Assembly: GCA_039602395.1 (NCBI GenBank)
Contig: JBCNJP010000010.1
Location: forward strand, 95,881,729-95,945,728
DNA from: Deinandra increscens subsp. villosa
Taxonomy: Eukaryota > Streptophyta > Magnoliopsida > Asterales > Asteraceae
Reading direction: 5' to 3'
Length of the DNA stretch: 64,000 nucleotides
In this document: positions 35,627 to 48,067 of the stretch, piece by piece
Numbering within the stretch: the stretch's first letter is position 1
How the letters are laid out: every line of letters starts with the position of its first letter
Translations under genes and position numbers: made by a program
The notes under the pieces: model-generated
The model's input: only the letters and a program-made list of their open reading frames with translations
The model's database searches: none
What the model was told of the DNA's origin: nothing

Positions 35627-37004
35627 CGCCGATCCAAACATAGGCTTCGAAACATAACAATAGATTTTTTTTTGGGTCACAACTCCGCAACTGTACTTCA
35701 CCGTATTCATGCATTCTCTCTGAGCTCACTTATACTTATTTTATTCTCTCAAAAGGAAGAAAACCTTACTTTTACATCGGAGCCCGATGTTCAAAGGAAA
35801 ACCCTTATCTCTGTGACGAGGCTAACGGCGTTATTGCCTTGTAGATCATAGACCGGTTCATTTTAGATACAATTTATTCCATATTAATTCTATTGAAAGT
35901 ACACTAATGTGATTACAAATAGTAGTTTTTATAGTTAGTAGGTTACGAAGAAAGAGCTCGGGCTATTCACGGGTTAAACGTCAAACCAATTTAGTAAATT
36001 GCTAGCTTCATAGTTCTCTAAAGCAAATGAAATAAATTAATTTGTATAGTGTTTCTGTATTTCGTGAACAACAGGTCATGGATGGATGTATGGTGGGTCA
36101 TGGGCTAATTGTTGGGCTAAATCTAAAAGGAAAAGGGTTAGAAAGACCACGTGGGCTTGGTCAACGAAAACGAGAGGCTGAACAAAGGAAATAAAAGAAA
36201 AGGAATTGTTACACTAAAATCATCAATTTGACCCATTTATCCTACAATTTTTTTAGAATGATTATTATTTTTGTGACATCTTTAAATGACTATTGACCAG
36301 ACAAATTAATAAGAATCAGCCATGTAAGTATCACCAGTTCGGTGAACTCGCAATGACCCGTTACGTAAGCGTCTTGAGCATTCAGGCAAGGTTTGGGCCT
36401 TCAACCCGTCATTGGATATTCAGTGGGGTTCGCAAACAAGCCTATGAGATGCTGACACGTGTCACCAAAGACACAACTGTGACTATTGCGACGGTCCATG
36501 AAATCATTTTGAGTTTGCCGTAATGTGTGACGACACAAGGTTTAGACTTTGGACGACATTTGAAGAAAATTTGAGTTTGTTGTATGGCGTCTATTATGAC
36601 GGTTTATGAAATCATTTTTTATACCGTCTCTTCCACCACAAACATTTTTAAAATGGCGTACCTTATCGGTCGGCGTTTGATGAGGGTCAGGCATGCTAAG
36701 TTCCAGATTCTTGTAATGTTTGGACGCGTTTTTGGATGGTCTTAAGCCCTAAGCTTAGGGTTACGTGGGCGATCATTCCTGGATGATAGGGTTGAATTTT
36801 GTGAGGTTCTTGGGTGATTCTGAAGCATTCTATTCATGAAGTTCAACTAAAGAAAAGTGATGAATCTTATTTTTGTATTGGTCATGATGAAGATGAGCGG
36901 CTAGTCGTCTATTGATCAATCCCAAGATGTATGGTTAGTTTAGGGTTTATGAATTCTTTATGTTTTGATTGTTCCAACTGTTGCGTCCCAGAATCCCGGG
37001 GTAG
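35627..37004. other. Intergenic DNA, no gene seen
   Basis: No coding domain is recognised in either strand. Open frames here are short and lack codon structure. Confidence 0.45.
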
Positions 37005-37600
37005 GATTGTTAGAGGTTAGCTACACGAGGATGGGTCTTGCGAAGGTTCCTACAAAACAGAAACACCGTTAGCCTTGACACGAAGGGCCCCGAAGGGGGT
37101 CTTCGTGACAACACTCCGGCGTGAGAGTAAGTGTTTGTTTGAGGAGAGTAATTGAGCAAGTAAGGAAAGTGTTTTCGAGAAAATCGGATCCTTTACCCGT
37201 TTGGCTAAGTAATCTTTATATAGTGGCTCGCGAGGGCGAAATGGTCATTTCCCCTTTTACGTCTCCTTTCCTAGCATTAAATGCCTGATGGAGCTGCAGG
37301 GGCTTCGAGCGCCGAGAAACAGGCTGGATTGGCAGAGATGCTATTCACATCACCTGTCGCATCGTACATCCTCGTACTTGCCTGTCCTTCTTGTCGGCTA
37401 GATCCCCTACACTCGCTTGCTTATTCCCTTTGCCGAGTTTATCTTTATCCCTTCCGCCATGGCGATACCCGAGGTGGTATCCTTGGCCCGTCATCGAGAC
37501 CAAGGGCTTCTTCGTAGCCCGTCGCCTCGGGAGGTGCTTCTATATAGCCCTTCTATTTTTGGAGACCATCATGAATGGCCTTCTGGGGGTATAGCCTAAT
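37005..37600. other. GC-richer block, possibly LTR-derived
   Basis: This stretch stands out by base composition and has LTR-like features, such as a TATATAGTGGC sequence at about 37216 and many overlapping short open frames. No second copy, primer site or duplication was found here, so the call is only a suspicion. Confidence 0.25.
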
Positions 37601-37938
37601 ACCAACCTTCGTGTAAAATTAATCACTCAATTGGGATTGAGTGATAAACCACTGGTTTATTTAATTAATTATAGATGTGTTTTACTGATTTTGATATTAC
37701 TTGATTGTTAAGTGCTAGCCTTAATTCTTAAGTAATGGTCACTTATATTATTAAACTTATATTATTACTAATTGACTCGAACTAAGACAATATCCTAGTA
37801 AAGACCCTTACTCGGTTTCGGACTGTTAAGCAGCACTCGCCAGATTACTTGGTCTTGTGTGAGTCCTCCATACTAAAATGGTAATCAACTTATCTCAATA
37901 TAACAGTTTTCATACAAGCAAACTAAGTTTCCACTATT

Positions 37939-39200
37939 TGTCACTATTCGAAGCCTTGGGGGTGATCATTATCTCTCCATAAGTTTCTTAAATTAATTTC
38001 AATTTTAAGTTTATATCTTTATACAAGTACTTTTCCTAATTCTATATCACCCGAATTCAATTTATAACTATTTATGACGTTTGAATAACGTTACGATTTA
38101 GATCACATAAAATTTCTTTTTAATATCTAGTTAGGTAACAATAGTAATTGAAACACAAACCAACCAAGGTATAGATCAAATCGTTTGTGTAGCTAAAAGT
38201 ATTCACGGTTCATTCCTTATAAACCTTTTTGAAAAGCCAATAAGCATTTTTTTAATATTTGGTAGCCTAATAAGTATTTTTGTTTTTCGGTTTTAAAAGC
38301 TAATAAGTCAATTTTAATAAGCCAAGATTTCCTAAAATTTGGTAACCTAATAAGTATTCACCTCTATATTTGATAAAAAAACTATTGATTTTCTAAAATT
38401 TGAGGTTTGGTTGTGAATTAGTGAAAGAGATAGAAAAAGTAATATAAATGTATAAATTATAAGGATGATGATAGAGAATGCGCTCTAAATACTCTAAAGA
38501 ATAAGTATATGGGGAAATGAGTATGGTGCTCTATAACGTCTAATCATGTATGTGAAACCCTTCAAAAGCACATCGTCCTTATAATTTATTATCTGTCACT
38601 ATTCAGAGCCTTGGGGGTGATCATTATCTCTCCATAAGTTTCTTAAATTAATTTCAATTTTAAGTTTATATCTTTATACAAGTACTTTTCCTAATTCTAT
38701 ATCACCCGTATTCAATTTATAACTATTTATGACGTTTGAATAACGTTACGATTTAGATCACATAAAATTTCTTTTTAATAACTAGTTAGGTAACAATAGT
38801 AATTGAAACACAAACCAACCAAGGTATAGATCAAATCGTTTGTGTAGCTAAAAGCATTCACGGTTCATTCCTTATAAACCTTTTTGAAAAGCCAATAAGC
38901 ATTTTTTAATATTTGGTAACCTAATAAGTATTTTTGTTTTTCGGTTTTAAAAGCTAATAAGTCAATTCCAATAAGCCAAGATTTCCTAAAATTTGGTAAC
39001 CTAATAAGTATTCACCTCTATATTTGATGAAAAAAAACTGTTGATTTTCTAAAATTTGAGGTTTGGTTGTGAATTAGTGAAAGAGATAGAAAAAGTAATA
39101 TAAATGTATAAATTATAAGGATGATGATAGAGAATGCGCTCTAAATACTCTAAAGAATAAGTATATGGGGAAATGAATATGGTGCTCTTTAACGTCTAAA
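37939..39200. repeat. Large tandem duplication (period 655 bp)
   Basis: Copy one is about 37939-38543 and copy two about 38594-39198, each starting TGTCACTATTC and ending near GGTGCTCT(A/T)TAACGTCTAA. By eye identity is about 97-98 percent. Between them is a short unique linker. The unit contains repeated words CCTAATAAGTATT and CCAATAAGC but no coding region. Confidence 0.93.
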
Positions 39201-39639
39201 GTCTGTGTGAAAGAATCCCTTGGTAAATCTAGAACAAGTTAGAAACCTCAATGCTCGACACTAAGGTTCATCAAAACTATTAATGTAAAGAGAGAAATTC
39301 CACAACTTAAACCAAAGTAAAGATCTTTACCCATCATTCCTAGTATAGCACCGATTTCATACATAGACATATGAAAACATGAATATAGGTTTCAAAAGAT
39401 GAAATCAACATGGTATTCTATACTATATTATAACACATATAAGAAGGACAAGATTGTTAATTACTTAAAAGTAAGAGTTTTATGGGGTAAAATAGTCTTC
39501 TAAATAAGGAATTAAAATTAACTTTATAATGAAAACTAAAAAATTAAACAATCTATTTAATGATCATTGACATTTAATGATTTTATAAAAACTAAAGTAA
39601 GCGATTCATTGGGTGGTGGTGATGGGGTGAGTAGGTGTA

Positions 39640-40202
39640 TTCATTGGGTGTGTAAGGAGGAAGTTGCTAAGCTAGTTTAAAATGGTGGTCTTTATCTTGT
39701 TCTGTTTGGGGTTACGAATCGGTCTCTTCTCGTGAAGTGGTTTTGGCGATTCCATGTGGAGTCGAATGCTCTTTGAAGGAGGGTTATCAATTCTGTTCAT
39801 TACAAACGGGGTCCGGCTGGGTTCCTTCTGGCTCGTCGGATTTTGGGTGGTGTTTGGAATGCAATTTTGCGTGGGGTCCAGTTGCTTTGTAACCTATATG
39901 TTGATGTGCAGGAATTGATGGATGTGACGAGTCCAAAACCTATGTGGATGGGGGGATAATTCAGGTGTGTTTTCAGTGAAAAGTTTAAAGTGGTTGGTGC
40001 AACAACAAGTGCCCAATTCAGATATATTTATTATGCCATGGAATAAGCTTGTTCTGATTAAGATTAACATCTTTTTTTGGCGAGCTTTAAGGGGGAGGAT
40101 TGCTACAAAATACGAACTTCTAAGGCATTATATTCCACTTGATGGTGATGATTGTTTGATGTGCGAAGATGGGGTGGAGTCGGCATTGCATTTGTTAACG
40201 GG
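39640..40202 (+). pseudogene. LINE (non-LTR) retrotransposon fragment, 3' end of ORF2
   Basis: The plus strand encodes the zinc-binding region that follows reverse transcriptase in plant LINEs. It includes FSVKSLKWLV, then KINIFFWRALRGRIATKYEL, CLMCEDGVESALHLLTGC. Upstream, in broken frame, is LLVKWFWRFHVESNALW-like text typical of the same proteins. RT itself is absent. The fragment is cut at about 40202 by Copia LTR-like sequence. Confidence 0.8.
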
Positions 40203-40830
40203 TTGTGGTGGGAATTAAATTCTTCAAGTTTTCAAGACCGAGTGATTTGGATAGATGTGATTTACTCAAGGAACCACTTATTATAAACCATCTAGCAACA
40301 CGGTAAAGATCATGAAGACCCAAGACCTCTTGCTAATCAAAGATCGGCACAAGTGACATTATAGTTTACTTGTGAATGAGTTTAAATCTCAATGATCCAC
40401 CAACAGGTGGAGAAGCCCTATTATATAGAAATGTAATGTACATCTACGTACAAAAAGAATAAAGGATTTACACCCTAGATAAACTATACATGTTATATTC
40501 TAACATCTCTCCTCAAGCGAGACGGCAGAGATCCAAGGCGTAGCATATCAGGAAAGAGTTCAAACTGAGGTCTGGAGAGGCTCTTGGTAAAAGTGTCCAC
40601 CACTTGAAGCTTAGTTGGTACAATTTTAGTGTATAGTTTTTCGGCAGCAACAAGTTAACGAATAAAGTGGTAGTCAATGTCAATATGTGTAGCTCGTTTA
40701 TGGGAAATCGGGTTCGGAGTCATGAAAATAGCACTCTGATTGTCACATAAGAGCGTGGGGCGATCAGGAGGCAGTGAGTGATGTTCCCGAGAAGATGCGT
40801 GGCTCAGACAATCTCAGCAGCTGTATTTGC
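40203..40830 (-). mobile_element. Copia remnant: 3' LTR and RNase H end
   Basis: The minus strand at about 40510-40830 encodes a decayed Copia RNase H end, including VDTFTKSLSRPQFELFPDML. Next comes a polypurine-like GCTTGAGGAGAGA (40502-40516) and an LTR-like stretch starting TGTTAGAATATAAC (40503 downward). The LTR-like part ends in the LINE fragment near 40203. Stops and frame breaks are present. Confidence 0.7.
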
Positions 40831-41079
40831 CATGGCACGGATATTTTATTACGAAAATTGTCTTTTTAAGGGACTAAGGTCCGTTTCTTCCATGCACCGC
40901 TCTCGCGCATGCACGTCCGGCGTAACCAGAGCCAAGTTCACAAACACGTACCATCTCGGCTTCCTTGAAGTGACAAAATATTACCAACCCCTGTTCCCAA
41001 CCAAATACTTTCAGCCCGCACATGCGTGGTTAGTTGAATTTGCTTACATAGACGATAAGGACCCCGAACGTATCATGTA

Positions 41080-41990
41080 GCATGGGGCGCGAGTCACCCG
41101 AAGGATCATGCGTCGTCCCCCAACCGGGTGTCACAAGTACGGTTCATGAGATTGCGACTCCTCAAATGGTCTGTGATCGTAGAGCACGTTTGGTTCAAAA
41201 GATCAATAATAAAATTTCAATAAAAAGGGTTTTCATAAAATCATTTAACACACTTTAAGCGAGTTTATAAAGTCATTAACCAACCCACCAAAGGTTTGTT
41301 ATTTCCCAAGTAAGTATAAGAGTTTAGCCAAGCATGGATTTAAAGATTTGCTTAAGAGAAAGGGAAGGATTTATAGACAAATACTTGCAAAATATTACTT
41401 AAGTGATAATTCTTATAAACTTGATTACAAAACGTAAAAACGCCAAATGGCTCAACAAAACTACAAGAAGAGAGAAAAGGATTGAGCAAGCTGAAATGAG
41501 GGTGAAGGCCTCCTTTTATAGGCAGTTTGGGAGCTGAGCACGGGCCGTGCCAGTCGGGGGCACGGGGTCGTGCCATGTAGAGGATCGGTAGATGTATCTT
41601 CCTCTAATGGACACGGGGTCGTGCTAGTCAGGACACAGGGGCTGTTCTTGCTAGGCGTCAATGGCACGAGGTCGTGCCAATCTGGGTACGGGGTCATGCT
41701 TGTCAGTGCTGAGTCAGATCCGTATTTGAGGATGAACACGTGCCATGTAGAGGATCGGTAGATGTATCTTCTTCTAATGGACACGGGGTCGTGCTAGTCA
41801 GGATACAGGGGTTGTTCTTGCTAGGCGTCAATGGCACGAGGTCGTGCCAATCTGGGCACGGGGTCATGCTTGTCAGTGTTGAGTCAGAGCCGTCTTTGAG
41901 GATGAACACGGGCCATGCCTAGGGTTGACACAGGTCGTGCCTAAGCATCAAAATATTGGAACTTTGTATTTTTGATCTCTTTTCGTCCAT
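41080..41990 (-). mobile_element. Gypsy LTR-like block
   Basis: The sequence matches the reverse complement of 44950-45430 at a family level, for example around AACAAACCTTTGGTGGGTTGG on the minus strand. It is rich in the words GGCACG...CGTGCC, which recur every 25-45 bp. No coding region is seen; the frames at 41352-41922 come from the repeats. Confidence 0.55.
41570..41909. repeat. 170-bp tandem duplication in the LTR-like block
   Basis: Copies start at 41570 and 41740 with GCCATGTAGAGGATCGGTAG and differ at only a few positions. Each carries several GTCGTGCC / GGCACGAGG words. Confidence 0.92.
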
Positions 41991-41999
41991 TATTTGTTC

Positions 42000-44570
42000 C
42001 TTTTGTTATTTGAGCACTCGGGTTGGGTTTGACTTATGAAATTCTTTTGTAAGAGAATAAAAACCACAGATTTAGTATAAAAACCCGAGAAATTGATTAA
42101 AGGATTTTCTTACGAGCATTCTAGTTAGATTGGTGATTCTGGGGAAACATAATGTTATCATCAATTGAATAATTGTGAATGAGTATGAAATACATAAGAT
42201 CTGATAAAAAAAGTGCTATATAGACTATTAGGATTGCTGCATCAATAACTAGCGTCAGACTTACGTGCCATCATTACGTGTAACTATCCTCGGCAAAACT
42301 GTGAGTTCGTTAGCTATACCGCTCCTTTTAACTTAAATGTTCGGTTGCAATATGAATATGTCTAAACGTTTTATTGATAATACTGTGCCATTGATGTATG
42401 TGTTATATCTATGTTATGAACTGTGTAGTTGTTGACTATTGTGATTTGCCTTAGCTGGATATCTCAGATCATTTAGGTTAATCCCCCTGGTTGGATTACC
42501 ACGAGGCATATGTGTAGTTCTATGACCCTAAGGATTAGCTCTTGTACTCATATCATTAGATTCTCTAACTTTGGTATTAGGGAAGATATGACATATATGT
42601 TTGAAACATGAGGGGGAACTCAAGGGCACACACCCGAGTTTAAGCTCCCGATTGCTGGTTGATCTTAGACAGGACTCAGGATTCATAACAGGTACATGTA
42701 TTTGAAACAAATGACTATTTTATGAGTCACTGGATATGGCTCCCAACAACTATGTGTTGTTGATGTATTTTGAATTCATAATTGCAAGTAAGTAACTAGA
42801 ACCGCAGATTGCAAGTTACCATGAGATTGGCGGGTTGATGTGATTAGTACCTTAACTTTTGGGACCCATGTTGAATAATGTAACTCTATAGTCTTACCTG
42901 TGAAGTAGACTTAGTAAATGTTACCTTTTGACTCTGCATGAGACTGACTGTCTTTTTTATATTGATCTTTGTGTGTGCTAGTTTGCTTCTGTTACTTCCG
43001 CAAGAACTGATACAGACAGCCGGTCCCAAAACTGCCCCGCACCTGGCAGGGTGCGGCAACGGTGTGACAAGAACGAAATTTTAAGGCTTTCTGTCAGGAA
43101 TTTTCAACATATAAGGAAAATTTTCAGGTTACCAAAGCATCACAACCTAAGTTTTCCTAACCCTCAATCCTTATTATTTCATATTTCTCATAACTTGCAT
43201 GCAATTCGACACATTGACGACAATGTGCAATTTAAGTGTTGGGGTGGTAAACTGCTGAGCACAAAACTTCTTGCTTTCTCATTTCTCGAGCCTTACACAA
43301 AACTCTTTTGGAAAAACGGTTCCTGTACTGACTGAAATTTTCAAAAACCTGTGCTTTTTAAGAAACCGTGTAAATAACAAGAAGCACCTCCATATATAAA
43401 ACACTCAAAATCCATTGCAAATATTTTAAAAATAAGTTGAAATATCTTTCTGGTAAGTAGAAACTTAGTTTAACTTTTATGCAGACTTATATTTTCCTTT
43501 TCACACACCGTCGTGAGAATTTGAGCCTATTACGCAAGGATATCTATACTGTGCTCTTTTTTTTTGTTGACCTTTATGAGAAACTAGGTAAATTCAGTAA
43601 AAGTGTAGAACTTGACAAGATAATACGTCCCAAAATGGATAAAATTGGAAATGCGTATTTTAATGATTGAGGCACCTAGGATTTTTCAACCCCTTTTCTG
43701 TTTCTCAACCCCTTTTCTTTTCCTTACCCTTAACATTATCCCCCTAGTTAGACCTATTGAGTCTTATACCCCCATTCTATTCAAACACCCGCAATTCATT
43801 ACAAAATAACCCCATAGCCAAATAGCCTTTTATTTTAACCCCTTTATTTTTCATAAAATACGGGTTTTCCTAAAAATCCAAAAAGATGACTTTTTCTGCT
43901 TTACAAGCGAATAAATGATAAATCCTAACCTGAGGGATTCGAATTTGTTGTGTTCGTCTAAAAAAAATAAATAAAAAAATAATAAAAACAAAATAAAAAA
44001 AGTAGAAGGGATAAAAATATACCCTAAAGTCAAATAAAAAGCAAACAAGCTCTTTGTTAGTTTGCAGAGTTTTTGTTTCAAGTCATGCAAATAAACAGAT
44101 TTTGTAAACGGTATTTTTATATTTTAGGCACTTTTTAGCCAAATATCCAAACCCCTAACCCCAAGCCTACTCTCAAAACCCTTTTAAGTCCTCTTGACAA
44201 ATTTTTAGATTCCAGTGAGATCTGTGGAGGCTCGATTGCGCATCAAGTCTATGCTCTCTGCTTGTTTTTCACTTTGGTATGAGTATTCACTCCAGAAATA
44301 CAAATATAAACCCGAGTGTTGATTGATCATTTGTGAGGACTATGGGTTGAGATAAATATTAGACTATTAGTATGCTTTCCATAAAACATATTTTTTTCAA
44401 CAAAACATAAATAATAGTGCAATGGAAGGACAAGTTAAAAATAGATGGAGGAGCGATCTTAAAAAAACTCAGAATCTTAATTGCACAGTCTAGTAGAACT
44501 TTTGGGTGTGTTGGGCCTCGGTTATAGAGTTTTGCTTGAGGACAAACAAAATTTCAAGTGTGGGGATGTT
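42000..44570. other. Decayed Gypsy-like and intergenic DNA
   Basis: No open gene is seen. Around 43195-43246 the plus strand has a CACATTGACGACAATGTGCA palindrome followed by TTTAAGTGTTGGGGTGG. Around 44530-44566 it has GCTTGAGGACAAAC followed by AAGTGTGGGGATG. Both resemble the 3' ends of Gypsy coding regions with their polypurine tract. Confidence 0.4.
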
Positions 44571-46560
44571 TGATGTACACTAAAATATATATGTTTTTAC
44601 ATCACTTATTCCTCACATTTCGAGTTAATTCTGACTAACTATTAACAAAACGTTGCATTTTTGTTTTCTTTTTAGATTTCAGCTTAATCCACGTAAAAAT
44701 CACACACAAAAAAAAAACATGCAAGAAATAAAAGAATATTATGAAGACTTGGTGAATTTTGGCCCAAGCACGGCCCGTGCCCCATTAAGCACGGCATGTG
44801 CCCCACTCCACCCGTATTCTAGAAGTTGACCATTTGATGCGTGACAAGCACAGCCCGTGCCCACTAACAAGCATAGTTCGTGTCCTGACTACCAAAGATT
44901 CATGTGAAATCTGTTGACAGGCACTACCCGTGCCCAACTCCAGAAAACACCTATAAATACCATCTTCTTACCACTTTCTTAAGTGCTCCATTCTTTCCTT
45001 CCCCTTTAGTTTAATCTTTCGTTTTTCTTTTGAGCCATTTCTTTTTGGCGTTTTAAGTGTTTTTCTTTCAAGTTTGTAAGAACTTTAACCTAAATAGATT
45101 TTGAATTGTGTTTGTCTATGAACCTTTCTTTATCTTTTAAGCAAATCTTTATATTCATGATTGGCTAAATTCTTATACTCGCTTGGGGGTAAACAAACCT
45201 TTGGTAGGTTGGTAAAATGAGTTCTTAACTAACCTTAAGGTGTGGAAGGATGACTTTGGGAAGTTTTTATATTGAAAGTTTATTATAGTTTTTTTTGAAC
45301 AAACATGCCTTGTGTATAGTGGACAATGAGAACGTCAAACAAACTGTAAAACTCGGTAGTCGGTGAGTGACACCCGGCTAGGGGGAGTGATGCATGACCC
45401 ACAAACAAGTGGAGACTCACTTCTCATGGAAAGCAATACATTCGTGTGTTTTATGTTTTATGTTTTATGTCTATGTAAACAAACACGGACTCACGCGAAA
45501 GCGGTTTGAAGGTTCATGAAAACGTATCTGAACGTAAAGATACTTTGACCATAAGGTTGTACGACAAAACGACATTCAAACACACTTTATTTGTTATTTA
45601 CAGACGGTTGTCTCGGGAGTCATCATTATAGGTGACTAATAGGAGGGGCGCATGATAAGGATTTGAGGCTAAAAGGCGGTCCTGTCTAACTTGGAAATAA
45701 CAATCTTAAGGCTAAGTTTATATACAATATGGTTACTAATCCGTCAATTGGGGAGTTCTCCCAAGCGATGTTATCTTTGACTGAATCAAATTAAAACCCG
45801 CTTTTATTTTATTTTCTTCTCTTTTTATTTTTAATTAACCCCTTTTCTACCTTTAGATTCGATTAGACGTTAACGGAGGTGAAGTACCAAGAGCCCTCCT
45901 TTCTCGTGTGTCCTTAGAAGACCTCAGTATCTTACCATCACTATACTACACCATGATAGGTGCACTTGCTCGTGGCGTATGGTAGGGGTGTTCAAAAATA
46001 TCCGAGTCCGAATCCGTATCCGAATTATCCGAAATTCCGTATCCGAATTATCCGAAAATTTCGGATATCCGGAATTTCGGATATCCGAAACTCGAATATC
46101 CGAAAATTCGGACTTGGACTTGGACAAGAATTTACAAAATTTTCGGAAGTTTCGGATACCCGGTATCCGAAAATTTAAATAAATTAAAATAAATTTTATA
46201 TTAAAGAAATAAGGAATTATTGAATACTTGGACTATGTTTATTTGTTTTGTCGTTTTTTAGGTTGAACTTATGTTTATTTGTATTTGAAGACTTGGACTA
46301 TGTTTATTTGTTTTGTCGTTTTGTCGTTTTTTTTTGTTATATTGTGGTTTTTTTAAAAAAACTGGATTTTCGGATATCCGTTTTAACTATCCGAGTCCAG
46401 TCCGAAATTTCGGACTTGGACTTGGACAACGAAAACTGATATCCGAAATTTTCGGATACCCGAAATTCGGATATCCGAAATTCCGGGTATCCGGTTTTGA
46501 ACACCCCTAGCATATGGTGACTGTTTAGTTATCATGTTTTAAAAATTTTAAAGCTTGCGC
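44571..46560 (+). mobile_element. Gypsy LTR-like block, split by a hAT element
   Basis: It starts TGATGTACACT right after a polypurine-like AAGTGTGGGGATG. It contains GCACGGCCCGTGCC-type words (44765-44935) and is related in inverse orientation to 41080-41560. The hAT element at 45983-46509 interrupts it. A decayed primer-like ATGGTGTCAAAA follows at about 46566, so the right end is a guess. Confidence 0.5.
45983..46509. mobile_element. Non-autonomous hAT element (527 bp), second copy
   Basis: It has the same terminal inverted repeats TAGGGGTGTTCAAAA as the copy at 16920. The 8-bp target duplication is GCGTATGG (45975-45982) and GCATATGG (46510-46517), one mismatch. Both ends are arrays of ATATCCGAAA and TTTCGGATAT words. 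The short middle is unrelated to that of the larger copy. Confidence 0.9.
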
Positions 46561-47771
46561 AATAATGGTGTCAAAACTGACCAATAATTGATATTTTTAT
46601 ATACACCATACCGCATACCAAGTACATATCTAAGACTTTTCACAACCATATCCATCAAAACCAATAGATATGTGATGTATAAAAGATGTGTAATTTAGAG
46701 AACATCAATTACTAATTAGCTTCGGTCACCAAATCTGAGCCTTTTTAGGTTCTGTGCACATTTTTTAAAGCTTGATGTACTGGATTCTTATGTGTGGTCT
46801 ATAATTTCATTGGTTGTTGGTGGTTTATGGCATCATTTTTCTGTTTAGTTAATCTTACTGTGATGGGGTATTGGAAATTAGTTGTTTTTGGCCTTCGCCC
46901 ACCAGACCCGAGCCCTTTATTGTGGCTTAAACGGCTTCGCAAACATGACTCTGCTTCTTTAAAGTTCCATTTTACCAAAATTGCTTTTTGTTTTGAACAA
47001 ACACAACTGTGAAGTACCAAGTTTCCCATCTATTTTGAATATATACAATGAAATGCATATTGATTTTGGGTATCTTGGGTGTGATGACATGAGCATGTGT
47101 CTGAGCCTGAAAGGACTTAGTTAATTTGTATGCGATGCTTTAATCTTGGCTATGATGACTATTGGTCTGAGCCGTTTTATTCCAAGATTGTTTCTAATGG
47201 CTATGATGATTATAGTCGGAGCCTTTTTGTTCATCGATTATGATGATGCAAAAGTTTGATTGTTAAATCTAAGCCAGTGGGATTTAAATTGTTGCTTCAA
47301 TTTGTTGATCATTTAGGGTTTGAAAGATGAATTTGACTAATTGTTAAGAGTTATTAGTCTGAGACTTGGTTGTGATGATGTAAAATTTTTGTTGTTAAAT
47401 CTGAGCCAGTGGGTTTAAAATTGTTGATTATTTAGGGTTTAGGAGATGAATTTGACGAATTGTTAATGGTTATTTCTTAAATTGGTTAGAAAATTTTGAA
47501 TTTCAGTGACATCATAACTTATGTTGTTGATGGCTTATTCATTTGTGCTTTTCTTTGGTTTTTTTAGGTGGATACATTTAACTACCACATAACTTGCACC
47601 TCCAGTTTGATTTGAAAAGGATCCTATCTCCATCATATGGAAAGTGATTTAATAAGTAAAAGTAAATTTCAAATTAAAGAAAAACTTAGCACTTGGGTAG
47701 AAGTTTAGAGCTTTAGATTCTTGCTATGTAAAGCCAACTATATTGTACAACTCTCGCTAAAACTTCCGTAA
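46561..47771. other. Intergenic DNA with a local duplication
   Basis: A diverged duplication lies at about 47235-47345 and 47372-47475 (shared TTGTTAAATCT, AGCCAGTGGG, TTTAGGGTTT, GATGAATTTGAC). Words such as GGCTATGATGA and TCTGAGCC recur nearby. No gene is seen. Confidence 0.55.
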
Positions 47772-48067
47772 GGATAGGGGGTGTGGGTCGGCAAACTCAT
47801 CGGCAAAAACCCCTCCCCCCTCGGAAAAAAAATCGGCGACCACTCCTCCTATCTCGGCAAACTCCCCCATCGGCAAACTCTTAGGATTTTCGGCAAAATT
47901 TTACCGAACGTTGCCGAGCCACTTTAGACCGTTGAACGGTCATTTTTTTACCGTTAACTTTTTTTTAAATACTTCACACACTATATATAAAATCACCCCA
48001 TCTCTCATTTTTTTATACCTTCTCTTCACAAACCCCTTTACTTCAAAGCTATCATTCTATTTTTTTA

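Noticed and set aside
40778..41080. 100-residue frame on the plus strand
   Set aside because: It overlaps the antisense end of the Copia RNase H remnant and then unclassified sequence; no domain is recognisable. The part about 40840-41080 remains unexplained.
41461..41922. Repeated short frames suggesting a repeat protein
   Set aside because: They follow directly from the 170-bp tandem duplication in LTR-like DNA.
43051..43335. 94-residue frame on the plus strand
   Set aside because: It covers a decayed Gypsy 3'-end-like segment; no domain is visible.
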